Positions 1 to 12,492 of a DNA stretch of 64,000 nucleotides are shown piece by piece. The translations under genes were made by a program, and so were the position numbers. The notes beneath the pieces are model-generated. The model did no database searches, was not told the DNA's origin, and saw nothing but the letters and a program-made list of their open reading frames with translations. How positions within the stretch are numbered: position 1 is the first letter of the stretch; each line of letters starts with the position of its first letter. Source of the stretch: Sipunculus nudus (Eukaryota > Annelida > Sipuncula > Golfingiida > Sipunculidae); contig CM049313.1 in NCBI GenBank assembly GCA_026874595.1, forward strand, positions 74,890,659 to 74,954,658, read 5' to 3'.

Positions 1-1144
1 TGGGGTGTACCTTAAGTCTTTACATCTGGTTAGTTCTTATCGTAGGTTCCGTCTGGTCCATGGGGACACAAGCCTCCTTAAGCAGCCATTATAGGTGTCA
101 GCAGATTTTTCACTCTGAGGGTTAAACCTTGTACGTACCCTTGTGGAAAAGACCTTGCCAGGAGGTACATTAGTGAAAGACAATGACTCGATATGGATGA
201 TAAAAACAACTTTAGGGTCCAATACCTCAATTAATCATTAGCCTCATGTTATGTTGGTCCCATTTGAACAGTTCAAATGAAGGGATTGAGGTACATAAGT
301 TTTAAATAAATTTAATTTTTGTTGTCGGCATGAAAAAAGTTGTCAGCATTTCTCTTCAATAAATGAACTTGTAGAAATTCCTGCTGGTTTAAGCCCATAT
401 AGCTGTAGTTACCTTGATATAAGAATGATTAGACAAGAAAAGCATTAACAGTTATTTCTTCGAATAAAAATGTAGCTATGATCTGTAGTCATCAATCTGT
501 GCAATCCTCAAAATTAGCATGGTTATAAGATTGATTAAAATTAATTCGTTTAATTTCACATTATAAATTTCCAGAGAAAACTAGTTTAAAGCAGCCACAC
601 TGATATACTTATTAAGTGAAATTTCATATGTTCACCAGCTTGATTTTTAAACAAGCGTTGCATGGTGTTTCTTCATTCATGAAGTCGGATAGTTTGCTTC
701 TTGCTCTTTCGTGTAACAGGAGGTCCGTAACAGTAATGGTCTGCGCAATGATTTTGAGATGTATCAAAGACCAGCTTTCCTTAGATGCCTCCGTTGATAT
801 GGCATATAATCATTTTGAAGAAATTAAAAAAAAATAAAAGAAACTGCCAGAGTTTAATTTCAAACAGCCATGGGTCTCTCATGTTTGATCATTGTAGACA
901 ATGACCTGAATATTCTATTCAGAAGTGGATAAGTGAATCCTTTGAATGAGGATTTTTTGTGGTCACAGTCAGCGTAAAAGAATCAAGTGTTACCTTGCCG
1001 AGGTTCTACCGACCAAGCCCTTTACTAACTGGAAGGACAGAGGCAATCTATGATACAGCCAAACATTGATTAGTGCATGAGACTATCGGTTTAGCTGACA
1101 AGAATCAGTTCAATAATCCATGGTAACTGTGTTATTTTTTCTTC
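1..1144. other. Unassigned AT-rich DNA
   Basis: I see no recognisable gene, RNA or repeat here. The short open frames have no recognisable domain and no similarity to the repeats elsewhere in the window. Confidence 0.5.
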
Positions 1145-1533
1145 AGTGGAAGTACCAGCCTCCATTTTTTATGTGTTATTATCTATTTCTTATCTTTCTT
1201 AGTATGTACATCTACAGAGTCACATTTCTGGGACTATATGACAGGACGGTAGTACTCGTGCCATATCCATATGGTTATTTTGTATCCTGGTGTCACCCAG
1301 GCCCGGTTTCAACCATGTCAGTCGGTCCTTGGTGTGTTATACAACCCACCGCTGGGTCATACCACCGAGGAACCCAAAAGGCGCACTCGTTTGTAATACA
1401 CGGCTGTTGAACGATTACCCTGGAAGGCTATTTTTCTCGTGATATATCTCACCGCACTTCGGCTGAGATTTCAACTCACGACCTCCCGGCTTCGGGTCAT
1501 GTGCTCTACCCCAGACTACAGAAGCCGGTCTAT
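1145..1533 (-). repeat. tRNA-derived SINE, copy 1
   Basis: Read on the minus strand, this begins with a tRNA-like head. Box A is TGGGGTAGAGCA (complement of 1502-1513) and box B is GAGTTGAAATC (complement of 1467-1477). The head is followed by a roughly 300-bp body. Head and body match the copies at 2.5, 28.5 and 38.7 kb, including the tract GCGCCTTTTGGGTTCCTCGG and a tail containing 'tctgtagatgtacat' and an AAATGGAGGCTGGT-like end. This layout is that of a tRNA-derived SINE, transcribed by RNA polymerase III from its internal promoter and mobilised by a partner LINE that I cannot identify. The copy is diverged: box B has lost the canonical TTCGA core. Nothing here suggests a functional tRNA, since no acceptor stem forms. 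Confidence 0.72.
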
Positions 1534-1974
1534 TAATGGTTCTGAATGAAACAAAAAACAAGCAATTTTTTAAAGATATTTCATGAACTTTTAAATGTTG
1601 ATGTTAGGACCGAAAAATAATTCCTTTGTAGACGCCATTTTCAGCTTTCCTACTTAACCCGGGGAAGGCTCTTAGTACTAAAAATTATCAACTAAAGCAA
1701 GGACCCGCCCATATACATGAAATAAATTTTTAAAAAAATATGAAAAAATGTTATATCTTATATACCACTTCTTACTTTCATATTCACATTTGAAGATAAT
1801 ACGTATATTTTATCCTGTATCCCGTATCAGGCGTAACAAAATTTTGGCTCTTATAACTGTGCTTTGGACGAAACGAATTTCAAAACATATGTTGAACACA
1901 GCCGTTGTTTGTTGGTTAAATAGTTTTTAATTTCTAGAAACATAACAAAACAAATTTTAAGGATTAAATACAGT
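1534..1974. other. Unassigned DNA
   Basis: No feature recognised. A 60-codon open frame at 1748-1930 has no recognisable domain. Confidence 0.4.
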
Positions 1975-2165
1975 CAAACCGCGACTGACCACTACCCCTT
2001 GAGTGCGACCATTCCGTCATCACGAAGTCGATCTTTGGTTCCTAACGCGCTTTTTTCCGACCACATTTATCGGTGCGGGAAATCGTCGTATTAGCGGGGA
2101 TTTACTTGACCCCCATACACTCTGTGAATGAAACAGCGCACGACCGGTCTAAAACTCCAAAGTGC
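1975..2165. mobile_element. Possible degenerate mariner-type MITE fragment
   Basis: The segment starts with CAGTCAAACCGCG and holds repeated 'GACCA' words, in the style of non-autonomous Tc1/mariner elements whose ends read CAGTCAAACCTCG. A similarly worded segment lies at 40.04-40.20 kb. No complete terminal inverted repeat pair is visible, so the assignment rests on one end and internal wording only. Confidence 0.3.
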
Positions 2166-2511
2166 TTACAAATTATTGGGTTATACCTCATTTTCATGAA
2201 CTGTTCATAAGCTCCTTAGTCGTTCCAAGAACGGAGGTACTTGCATGACATTAACACTGATAAATATCTTATTTACCTTTAAGATAGAATGCATCAGTAG
2301 TTTAATCTCAGTCTAGCAGACAATATTGAACATAAATCATAAATCATGATGTGTTAAGTATACAATAATATGAATGTTCAAAATATTTAAATGTCAGAAT
2401 TTTTTTTTCAATATCAATTTCTAAAAGGCCATATGCTGCACCCTAGCGAATAAGTATATGGAAAGGATATGAATATAAATAGAGAAAGTATTTATAAGAT
2501 GAAATATTAAA
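2166..2511. other. Unassigned AT-rich DNA
   Basis: No gene or repeat recognised. Confidence 0.4.
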
Positions 2512-2945
<434 letters not shown>

Positions 2946-3296
2946 AATTAATTCTTTGGAAGAGAGTCTTCTACCCTGCGCTTGTCCGTCAGTGTGGAAA
3001 CGAAATGATACCATATCTTCAACCAGAAAATTACAGCCAATTTCAACCTTGATATATATTAAGATCTGATTGATTTTCTAGAATGTACTTTGGTGCACTA
3101 GTCTTCCGGGGTGGAACGTACTCCTGTGATCGACAGACACAGCAGGAAAAATAAATGATTCTTTTCATAAAGCTGACTTCCCGGAAAGGCAGACCTGAGC
3201 AAGTAAAAGTTTTTTCTGAACATATACGCTGTCTGTTGTTCGTGTCAAGTTAGTAATACTATGTAATACTTTGTCTTTCCTTGCTGCGAATTTTAG
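2946..3296. other. Unassigned DNA
   Basis: No recognisable feature. Confidence 0.4.
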
Positions 3297-3468
3297 ATCG
3301 ATATCAGGGCTACCTAAAACGTCATGGCCCGGAACAGAGTGCACAATCGCATCCCCAACATAGTACCGCGGCTCCTAAATACATCGATATCAGGGCTACC
3401 TAAAACGTCATGGCCCAGAACCGAGTGCACAATCGCATCCCCCACATGGTACCGCGGCTCCTAAATAC
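3297..3468. repeat. Two tandem copies of an 86-bp unit
   Basis: Unit 1 is 3297-3382 and unit 2 is 3383-3468. Both begin ATCGATATCAGGGCTACC and end GCGGCTCCTAAATAC. By eye they differ at about four positions, so the duplication is young or conserved. The sequence is more GC-rich than its surroundings. No coding frame or known repeat is recognised in the unit. Confidence 0.93.
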
Positions 3469-6334
3469 ACATATGGCGTAGGAACTAAGAGGTGGATAAG
3501 GTAATATAGTTCGTTCAAGTTCGTTGGATTGTTTCAAAGCAAAGAACATCAACATGGGTGTTTTTGTAGAAAGAACTTCACAGAGTAACTAATATTTTGC
3601 AAGCAAGCATTATCTCTATATAGACCTTCCCTCCCCCATTATTTTTCGGAAGACTATAAAACAACAGGTGCATTGCGGGACGTGTTCGTCTTTGTCAATA
3701 TCAGGTCGACAACATTTTCTGCATGATCTTAACCTTGACAATAAATCATTTTCATTCACTGATATTAACATGTACCATAAAGTTATTTGATATTGTTTAT
3801 ATATTAATACTGGTAACATTCAAAATCGTTTCGTCAATATCTTGTTTTTCAGATTTCCGCAAGTTGATTAGATAAGGAGTGTAAAAGGGAGTGTTTAATT
3901 CGTGGTGATAAAATTAATTTTTATTCCGTTAATAAACATAAATAATGTAAGACAATTGATATTGAAGAATCCTTTCAGACAAAACGCTGACATATTAACA
4001 TGCGGGAACTGTCCGAGTTACAGCACCAATATTTTCCAAAAATTGTTCATTTAAGAACACACCAACTTTCCATCATCATAAATACGCCTTTACTCTTAAT
4101 ACGGTTTTATTCAATTATTTTTCTAGGATTAATCTTTACAAGACGTTGACAAACACAGGTTTACTCCAGTAACATCCAACAATTGGCCTCCACCGCTTTA
4201 GACTGACTCTAAATACAGAGTACAATTATTCAACAGTTTCTTTTTGGCTTCATTAGTCATTTAGCAGTTCCTTTTGCCCGCCGCTAACTGGCTCTTACTT
4301 CACAAATACACAGTAAAAAAACTTCGAACGCCCTCCTCGGCTAAATAAAATTTCTTGGACCAATACTCGATCTAAACGCGGTATTTAACAACACAACTCG
4401 TCTGGTGCAAATCTACACAACACTTCTGGCTACAAAGACCTAACGACTGACTCTTCTTACCCTAACTAACTCTGACTCACTCTCCCCCGAATCGGCGGTG
4501 CTCCCACTTTTATATCGGCATCACAACGAAGGTACCAGCAGAGAAACTACAAGACGGTTCTCGTCTATTCTACAGACGTTTCTACACCTCTCTATATGGA
4601 AATAACTAGCTATAAGCCTCTTAGAAGCATCCAGAATCTTCCGTCAGCTGATCATAACATACCACAGTCTAGTAACTCCCAAAATTAACAAACCGATCTA
4701 TTTATCAACACAACTTATGATTCAAATAAACACAACATAATTAAATATTATACACACTGTTTTCCTGACTATATCTCACTATCCTTATCATTTTACATAT
4801 CCTGACCTAGTAAAACATTTGTGTCAGCCTTCAGCATTGGTACTACGAGAAAATGGCGTAAGAATATGAAGCCTACTCTATAGGTACTGCTCCACTAGAT
4901 TATCACGTTTCTTTAAAATGTCTCAACTACTTGAGAATATAATACCATACAAACAATATTCTACTCCAAACGGTAAACATGTAATGAAATCCCAAACGTA
5001 ATAGGGTTTCAGGTTTTAATTAACTTCTCAGTTATGCCACAGAAATACTGTTTTACATCTTTTTTTTCAGCTGGTGTACACATCTACCTCGGCAAAAGGT
5101 ATAAAGCTTTTTAAATTATAATTTAAAACACGCGAATTCTTTATGCTTAAACAGCATTATTTATATGTATATAATATACATAATACAAATATGCTTTGTT
5201 ACTGAAACTATTTTCCGTCATTGCATGGATATATTATTGCGTTTGAGCCACACAGGACAAATAACCTTTCATGCTGTGGCCTGTTTACATAAACATTTTC
5301 TCTTTGAATGCTTTCTAACAAAGCACGCCATGATAAACTGTGCAATGCGGAGAAGTTGGTAGCTCTATACATATTTAACAACAGGACGCGAATACAATCA
5401 ACCCAACAACAGTTAACAGACCGCAAGGCATCCCAGGGGACAAGGCTGGCAGCAGGTCGACATGCTACAAGTTGGCACTAAGTACAGCAGGTGCCCCTTA
5501 TACTATGTCATTAAAAGCAGTATAGACAGGACACAATAACACGGCAGCACCACATCGGTCCAGCTGCCAACAGTCAGGCCAATTCCTGGCAGCTAACTTG
5601 CTGAAGTAAACCTATATTCAAATTCTCATTTTAATGTGATTTGACATAAACTTTGTCCCAATATTCCAGCCAAACTATAATTGCGCGATATATTTTTTAT
5701 CCATTTGGCTGGCAAATATGTAAATATGAGTTTCATTGGAAAAAGTTAAAAGGGAACGAAACATGATAAAATAGTTTTTTTCTGCTGCATGTAGAAATTT
5801 GATTCTTAGTTTTTGCCTTTATCATCAGGTGTATAAGAGTCGGGGTATGGAGTATATATACCTCAATGAAACCATGTTGACCAGTTAGAGCTAAACTAAA
5901 GTACAAAAATGGTATTCCATTTTAATCGATTACAGGTTTTAATATGGACTTTCTAATTATATAACTTAAAAGAATGGAACTCTGTACCTTGGTCTATTAT
6001 ATAGTAAAAGACATGCAAATCAGTCTGTGTTTGGCTCAGCAATGTTAATAATTGAAATTCCTTTCGCTCGTTTCGATGTTTTAGGTCCGCATAAAACAAG
6101 TTAAATGTCTAATGCTAGACATAAATAAAGTGGGAATCTTTTTTCTGTGTAACCGTTTGTCTCAGACGTGACCTTTAACACTAACATAAAACTGTTTTAA
6201 ATCTTAAATTAAAAGATAACGCACAGATTTACGTGGATACCTTTATACCTCCACTGTGAACTGTTCACGAAGTTATAATATCACTACCTGCGATTCCAAA
6301 AGTTTCACTTTTAAGATGGTTTTCTATAAGTGCG
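3469..6334. other. Unassigned DNA, about 2.9 kb
   Basis: No gene, RNA gene or repeat that I can name. Overlapping open frames on both strands at 5.16-5.43 kb lack recognisable domains. Confidence 0.45.
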
Positions 6335-6960
6335 TATATATAGTCCGTATCCGTAATCCGTATGCGTAGTCCGCATGCGTATTCCACAAAAATCGCTTTT
6401 AAGACTTTTTAACTGGGCCGTTTCCATTCATCCACATGCGTAGTCCGTATGCGTAGTCCGTATCCGCACGCTGCCGGGAGCGATTTTTGTGCACTACGCA
6501 AACCAATCACCTTGTCAATTTCAGGTTTAACACAATTTTCCCATTCCATTAAGGCCGTGTGTATACACAATCTCTATTTCCACTGGTATAAAAGTCATGT
6601 CTGATATCAGTCTTTCGTAAACCATACTAATTGGCATTTGGTTGAATGTTGTTGTCCTCTCCTTAACATACACGTGTTTTCCAAATGCTTAAGCCGTAAA
6701 CATCAGAACCGCTGGTAAAATTATCATAATTAAGATCCTTTTTTGAAAATATAAATATAATATAAATATTTAAACAATTTAACAAACAAACTTTCGTTGC
6801 TCATATTTGGAAATGTACAATAAATATACAGTGGAATGGCATGTAAAGAAGGAAAATCTTCAACTATCGAGCACCTATCAACATGTAGTACGGACTGCGC
6901 ATACGGACTAAGCATGCGGACAATGGATACGCAATATGCACTAATGGAAAAGCACCATTA
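6335..6960. mobile_element. Candidate DNA element with inverted subterminal motif arrays
   Basis: The left part (6335-6390 and 6440-6475) holds several copies of GTCCGTATGCGTA/GTCCGCATGCGTA. The right part (6890-6945) holds the reverse complements, such as 'gcatacggac' and 'gcatgcggac'. Clustered motifs in opposite orientation at two ends about 600 bp apart resemble the subterminal transposase-binding arrays of hAT-like non-autonomous elements. I cannot define precise termini or a target duplication, and the class is a guess. Confidence 0.4.
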
Positions 6961-7185
6961 CAAATTCAGTACGGAAGAAAACGTAAGTGATTTGTACACT
7001 TAATTATTTTTTTTGCTAAACCTCATTCAATCCTATCATCAATATATTTAGCTGCTATAATGAGACAATGTCTGCTATATGCACTGGTTAACATTTTCTT
7101 AATCAAGTACCCGTCAACTAGTCATTTACTGGCAGCCATTTAATTTTCACCTTCGTAAAATTTTCAAACAATGATTTAAAATTTA

Positions 7186-7420
7186 GTTGGTCTGATTACA
7201 TTGGTTCTGGCACAGGGCCAAGAATCAGACCAAAGAGAACGCGTGCCTCGGTGTGATCAGACCATGAGGAGCGGGTGTTACATATTTAAAACGTGGAGCT
7301 GGGTGCACGGTGCGATACCACGCTCTCATTGGTCTGATTACAATTGTTTGCTCTGTGTGAGCCCTGGTGGTGAAACCCGGAGAATCTTGCTACACAAAGC
7401 AGCGGTAAAAGAGACGGGGA
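7186..7420. repeat. Hairpin-bearing dispersed repeat, copy 1
   Basis: This starts with an inverted repeat: TTGGTCTGATT pairs with AATCAGACCAA about 35 bp on, and both enclose GGTTCTGGCACAGGGCCAAG. A second TTGGTCTGATTACA lies near 7330, followed by 'gccctggtggtgaaacccgg'. The same two modules recur at 27.61-27.74 kb and 27.89-28.07 kb, so this is a dispersed family. An open frame spans part of it but reads through the palindrome and shows no known domain. Class unknown. Confidence 0.65.
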
Positions 7421-10130
7421 CCTTAGACGACTGCGTGAGGAGCGTAGAAAGTCTCTCTGCAGAAGAAATATCAACCGGACACTGTCCTCGGAGTACTTCC
7501 GTATTGCTTCCCAATGCCCTTATCGAACCTAATAGGTGTATTCCTCCCAGTTACTCGAAACCGCTCAAGGGAGCTGCCATTTTGCGTACACAATAAACCC
7601 CGAATGTCACAGATCTCATGTCTAAATTATAGGTATACCGCTAGGTTTCATAAAACGCCATATTATCTTAGTGGTAATATTTGCATTTTTGTCATCAGTC
7701 TTTATCTAAAGAGTGCATAACGGATTATGCCTATTTTCATATTCCTTTTACGTTATTTTTTTTTTTTTTTTTTTTTTTTGCTTATGTTATATGGGGCACT
7801 TCTGTGGCAGGTAATACGACAGTAATGCACGCCTGCACACGTCTGAAGGACACAATGCAAGGTCGACACAATGGCTACTGTTCGCCAGTGGAAGGGGCTT
7901 TGTGCGGTGAAGAAAAAAGGGCAGATCCGAGAACGATAGAAGCAACAAGCTGCAAGACCACCAACCAAGTGTCTGGTTGCGGGAGCATACAAAACCCCGG
8001 AGATAGATACGTCATTCGGGACCCAACGTTGCACAAGCTTTGTAAAGCGCTGATTAGTGAGCTTGATGTAATCTCTGTGTTAGATACTTTTTGTAAACTT
8101 TTGTCCTCTCTGGCAATGCTCTATACTCCACATCATTTATTATATAATATAACTTGAACATGCTTTTTCTGGAATCATATATATTTGTTGTAATATAAAT
8201 TGGACTATTAAGTCGACGTTTATCTTGGAATAGATTATGATATTCCCAGGAAATGAAATTAAACTCGGCCGATTGATTCTACTCACGTTAAGATTTTGGA
8301 CTGATTAATATTCAGATGCTCACCCAACTGATTTGCGACTTCGAGTCAGCTGTGTTGACTGCATGAGAGGAACCACTTTGAACTAATATTAATTATTATG
8401 GAATTAAAATTATGATATTCCAAAGAATATGTGGTCAAAGATTTTATGAACATTTTTAGTTCTTTTTCAAGATAGGCTGATATTTAGCATGTGTGGGTGA
8501 ACGACCATAACACACTGGATAATATTGGAGATTAACAGGAAGAGAACACGTCTAAACCAATGCACCAATGAGACTAGTCTCGTGGTTCACTTGAAGTGCT
8601 GTTTCATGTACAATTGTTTCCTGGAAATGAAATGCATGAATCCACAGGGTCATTCATCACGGGTTAAATCAATTAGACGGTGAAAGGTCCCTGGTCTAGG
8701 CGCAAAGGTATTCCAACATCCACAATACCATCACCGAACACAGGTGGGTGTCTGCAACCAATTTATTACACAAGATTCTGCAGAGACAAACTCATTACAC
8801 AGAATGGAACATTACCAGATATATTAATGAAAAATATTGTCTTTGGTCACATGAACAATCCCGCGACAATAATGTGGTTATCCGCTGTTAAGCCCAATGT
8901 AAAGCCGGCCTCCCCTACCGAGTTTATGCCGGTCGATTGTATTTTATCAGTCTGAAAAGTCTGCAAAAATGTTGCAGCTTCGCTAGCAGTTCACATGCCC
9001 GTGCACCCACCGATCAGCGCACAGATCAATTGATTTTCGCTTCATTAATGTCACTTCCGGAGCGATCTCTAGGATTACTATTATTATGGACAAGAATGAT
9101 GAAGAAAGAAAGGAAGAAAAATCGAAAAAAAGAACGAAAAGCGGTCGATTTGTTTTTGGTTCCGTCATCAGATCTAGCGAGTTTTCCGACAGAAGAAACA
9201 ATATGCCGGAAAATCCTTGTCGTTCAAATAAATATACTCAATGAGTAGGATTAAGCCTAGTGAATCAGATGTTTGACGTGAGTGATGAAAATATAAGACA
9301 ACAGCTAAAAGACGAAATGGAGACACCTAGACAGAACTTCAGAGATTAAGTATGAAGGGTACTGATTTCTATGTACATAATACATGAACTTCATGATGCT
9401 TAATTACACGTGTCATTATAATCGTTAATTCGTCCACATTCAATGGGGGCTCTAAAAAGGCACAAAACATATGCTTTTTTCGGGAAAAAATATCCTCATC
9501 TGAAGACAACAAATTTTAGAATCACAATAAAAGGCGCACTGGCGTGCGGACATTGTAGAGCAAATCGAAAACCTGGCACTGATGAGACACCGTTAATAAT
9601 CTATGTATTTACTGTAGGTGTGCCCTTGTTGGTTAAAGATACCATGAACGGCATACAAGGGAGGCAGCTATTAGTGATGTAAATAGGTCTCACGTGACTC
9701 TTCGACATGGCCGGCCGTTAGACCTGACGTGCTTAATACAGTTACATGGATTGTGAAGCTTTCGTGACTGCTTGAAAAGATTGGCACCGCTTAGACCTGT
9801 CGATATCACATCGGTCAGTGCTGATCACGGCATGTCTCCACCCATGTTGAAGGGACATTACCTCAATACTGATTCGCCTTACTTTATGTTATAGCACTGG
9901 GTTGAGAAACAACAATGAATATAAGGACTGGTGTGTATTATATTGAATTGCAGTATTCAATGTATATAGTCTTTTTTATATCCTTTGTCTATAAGTTATT
10001 TTTTATTATTTTTTTTTTTAATTTCTTAGATTGATCATTAGGTATTTTAATCATTGTAAAAAAATGAATTTGTATATATAACCTAGCACAGGTGCCATTT
10101 GGTAAGCAGGTGAAACTTATTCACGTATTC
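7421..10130. other. Mostly unassigned DNA with a T24 tract
   Basis: A pure run of 24 T lies at 7756-7779. On the minus strand it would be a poly(A) tail, so the sequence to its right may be a retroposed minus-strand copy, but I found no flanking duplication. The longest open frame in the window (7681-8157, plus) crosses this tract and has no recognisable domain. A lysine-rich 52-codon frame at 9086-9244 is also unrecognised. Confidence 0.35.
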
Positions 10131-10396
10131 AGCCAATATTCCAAGGTTCACTCGTGCATAATTGACTCTACATTTGTGAATATTCCTTGATGCATTCCTG
10201 AATCCGGATCGTGTTCAGATCCACACCAAAACCTATTCTTTATTGGCCCATTCCTGAAATCCCATGTGAATTTCATTAGATTCCGTTCATGATTCCGTGA
10301 GTTATGTTGTGTACGAACACACAAACGCACACACAAACGCACAAACAAACACACACGAAGGGGATGAACGCCTTCCCTCCTGGCGGAGACAATAAA
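10131..10396. repeat. Dispersed repeat ending TGGCGGAGACAAT, copy 1
   Basis: Begins 'agccaatattccaaggttcac', holds an (ACAC/AACGC)-rich stretch near 10315-10355, and ends 'ccttccctcctggcggagacaataa'. It aligns along its length with 24101-24395 and with a shortened copy at 18161-18275. The class is not identified. The ends and the CA-rich segment are the best hallmarks. Confidence 0.7.
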
Positions 10397-12400
10397 CATC
10401 TAAATGCTTAATGCTATAGTGTACTTGTAATGCTACAGTCCCTTTGCCATGCGAGACCGATGAATAATTAGTCTGTATCAGAATGGTGAAGTGCGCTATT
10501 AACACCCGGTGAGCTCAACCAAGCAACCGGCAAACCTGAGTAATTACAAAGGGCTGTAAAAATAAATGAGCTTCCGGTGTAACAAGTCTCCAGTTCCCAT
10601 TGGCTAATTGAAAATGTGCCGCAAGAAACCATTTACACCTCCGTAGCGTTTGTTATTGTGTGGTTAGACGTTCATCTTGGTTAGCTAAACATTTGATTGT
10701 TTGACTCGTGTTCTATTTCTGATTAAATAACAGTTTTTCTTTAGAATTTTATCTACACCGACCGGTGTTCTTAATAATTATGGACAAGCAGATTTTTACA
10801 GTTGTTTTTATTCTAACATTTTATAGATCCTTTTGTTATTGTTAATGTTTTATACCTTGCTGAATATGGTAAGACAGAGCGTTTCTCATCGTGGACTTGT
10901 TAACGTTTGTCTTCTTAACCTAGTATTAGCGTACATATACATACACGTACAATCATTGCTTAACACAATTATAAACTTGCTTTCGCCTTACTCACAATAT
11001 AATAAACTGAATCATAATATTTCTGGTGTTCCAGTTTTTGACTGCCAGTTTCTGAGAATTTATGCCACTGGAACACTACAAGGATAGATAAACGAGACAT
11101 AAAAAGTAGTGAGATCAAAACCTCAAGCTAGCGGATGATGAATTATGATGATGCTTGTAACTACATCAGCAAGACTCATGTTAATATTATGGGTAAAATA
11201 CTTTCAATATAAATATGAAATAAAGATAAAAATATATATAAATTTATAAATTCGAATAAAAAATATATTTTTTTTTAATTTGTAGGTGTGTGTGGAACAA
11301 CCTAAACGCTATTACAGAAATGGAAAAATGACTTTCAATGTTTAAATTTTCTTATCAAATGGGTACATTCCTTGGTAAACATGTCATCTTCCTTTCAACA
11401 ATGCCCTGGTTGTTACGCTAGCAGAGAACTTGCTTCATGCGCCGCTCTGACATCTTTTTCATATATAATTAACAATCCTGCACGTGTTCAGTAACTTCAG
11501 TTATGATAAAATCACATATACTAATCAAATCCAACGAACCTATGTAAACAATACATTGTTCACATATCGTACCGGCATAAGAGGTTATATTTGATCGGCC
11601 AGATTCTCGATGTCCTTCTGGCTTTGCTAAATGTTTGATCTATAACAAGGCAAAATGTAACAAATGTATTAAAGTGTATAAAAAACAGATCTGTTTTGGC
11701 AGCCGCGAAGAATGCTTGTCTGAACAGGTTTTTTTTTAAGATTTTTTTAATGGATACTAGCAATTACCCGTGCTTCGCACGGTTTGGGATGATACGGAAA
11801 TTTACACAAATCGCGTTACGCTATTAATATATGGATCCATTATATGTATAGAGTTGTGGATTAAAATCTTACGGAACAGCGTTCGGAACATGTTTCGGAT
11901 CAGCGTACAGTCGCACCCGGTCGCCCTAAGCCAGTGCCTAACATGTGGTCGGGGTCTTTGACAAAAAGTCACATACACATATTCCACATACAAAAGAAAC
12001 CATCCATGGAACAGACCTTAGACGAAAATGCAAAAAAATACCAGTTTTATTTCGGAAATAGTAACCATGATGGCCAAGACGTATACGCAATAAGCATACA
12101 TATACTGAATGAAAAAAGAAACTCTTTAAAAACAAAAAGTATTACATTAACATCATTGAAAATGAAATGGCACATGCATGTAAAAGGAACAAATACCAGA
12201 CAAACTTATTAAATTTACAATTTTACAGGAGTTTTACATTTATAACTGCTGTAATGAGGAAAAAACTCAATTTCAAAAGATTTTAAGTCAATATATATTT
12301 TGTGTTTATAACTTTGGTGGTGCCACTCCACACGTGTTCACACCACACTGTACCAACCATGAAGAAATTTGGTTAACATTTGCTTTACATCTGTTACATG
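10397..12400. other. Unassigned DNA with a fragment of a GCTTCGCACGG-type repeat
   Basis: Around 11755-11790 the words 'actagcaattacccgtgcttcgcacgg' (read in pieces) resemble a widely dispersed invertebrate repeat with an ACTAGC...CCCGTGCTTCGCACGG start. 'aaactagctgttcccgaggg' at 12693-12712 is similar in style. No coding capacity is recognised. Confidence 0.3.
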
Positions 12401-12492
12401 ACGGGACTCATACCCCCCCCCCCCCCCTCCATCTAACTCCCTGGCCATCAGCTGACGGGAAGGAGGGGGGGGGGGTATGTGAGGCCCGTTAG
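12401..12492. repeat. Imperfect palindrome with poly-C and poly-G arms
   Basis: ACGGGACTCATACCCC... on the left pairs with ...GGGGTATGTGAGGCCCGT on the right, enclosing about 30 bp. The arms contain runs of about 15 C and 12 G. It could be a very small foldback element or MITE. The homopolymer runs are prone to length change and sequencing error. Confidence 0.7.

Noticed and set aside
7201-7596. 131-codon open frame
   Set aside because: It lies in the hairpin-bearing dispersed repeat and is not conserved in the other copy.
7681-8157. Longest open frame in the window (158 codons)
   Set aside because: It runs through a T24 tract (phenylalanine run), overlaps an open frame on the other strand and has no recognisable domain; most likely chance.
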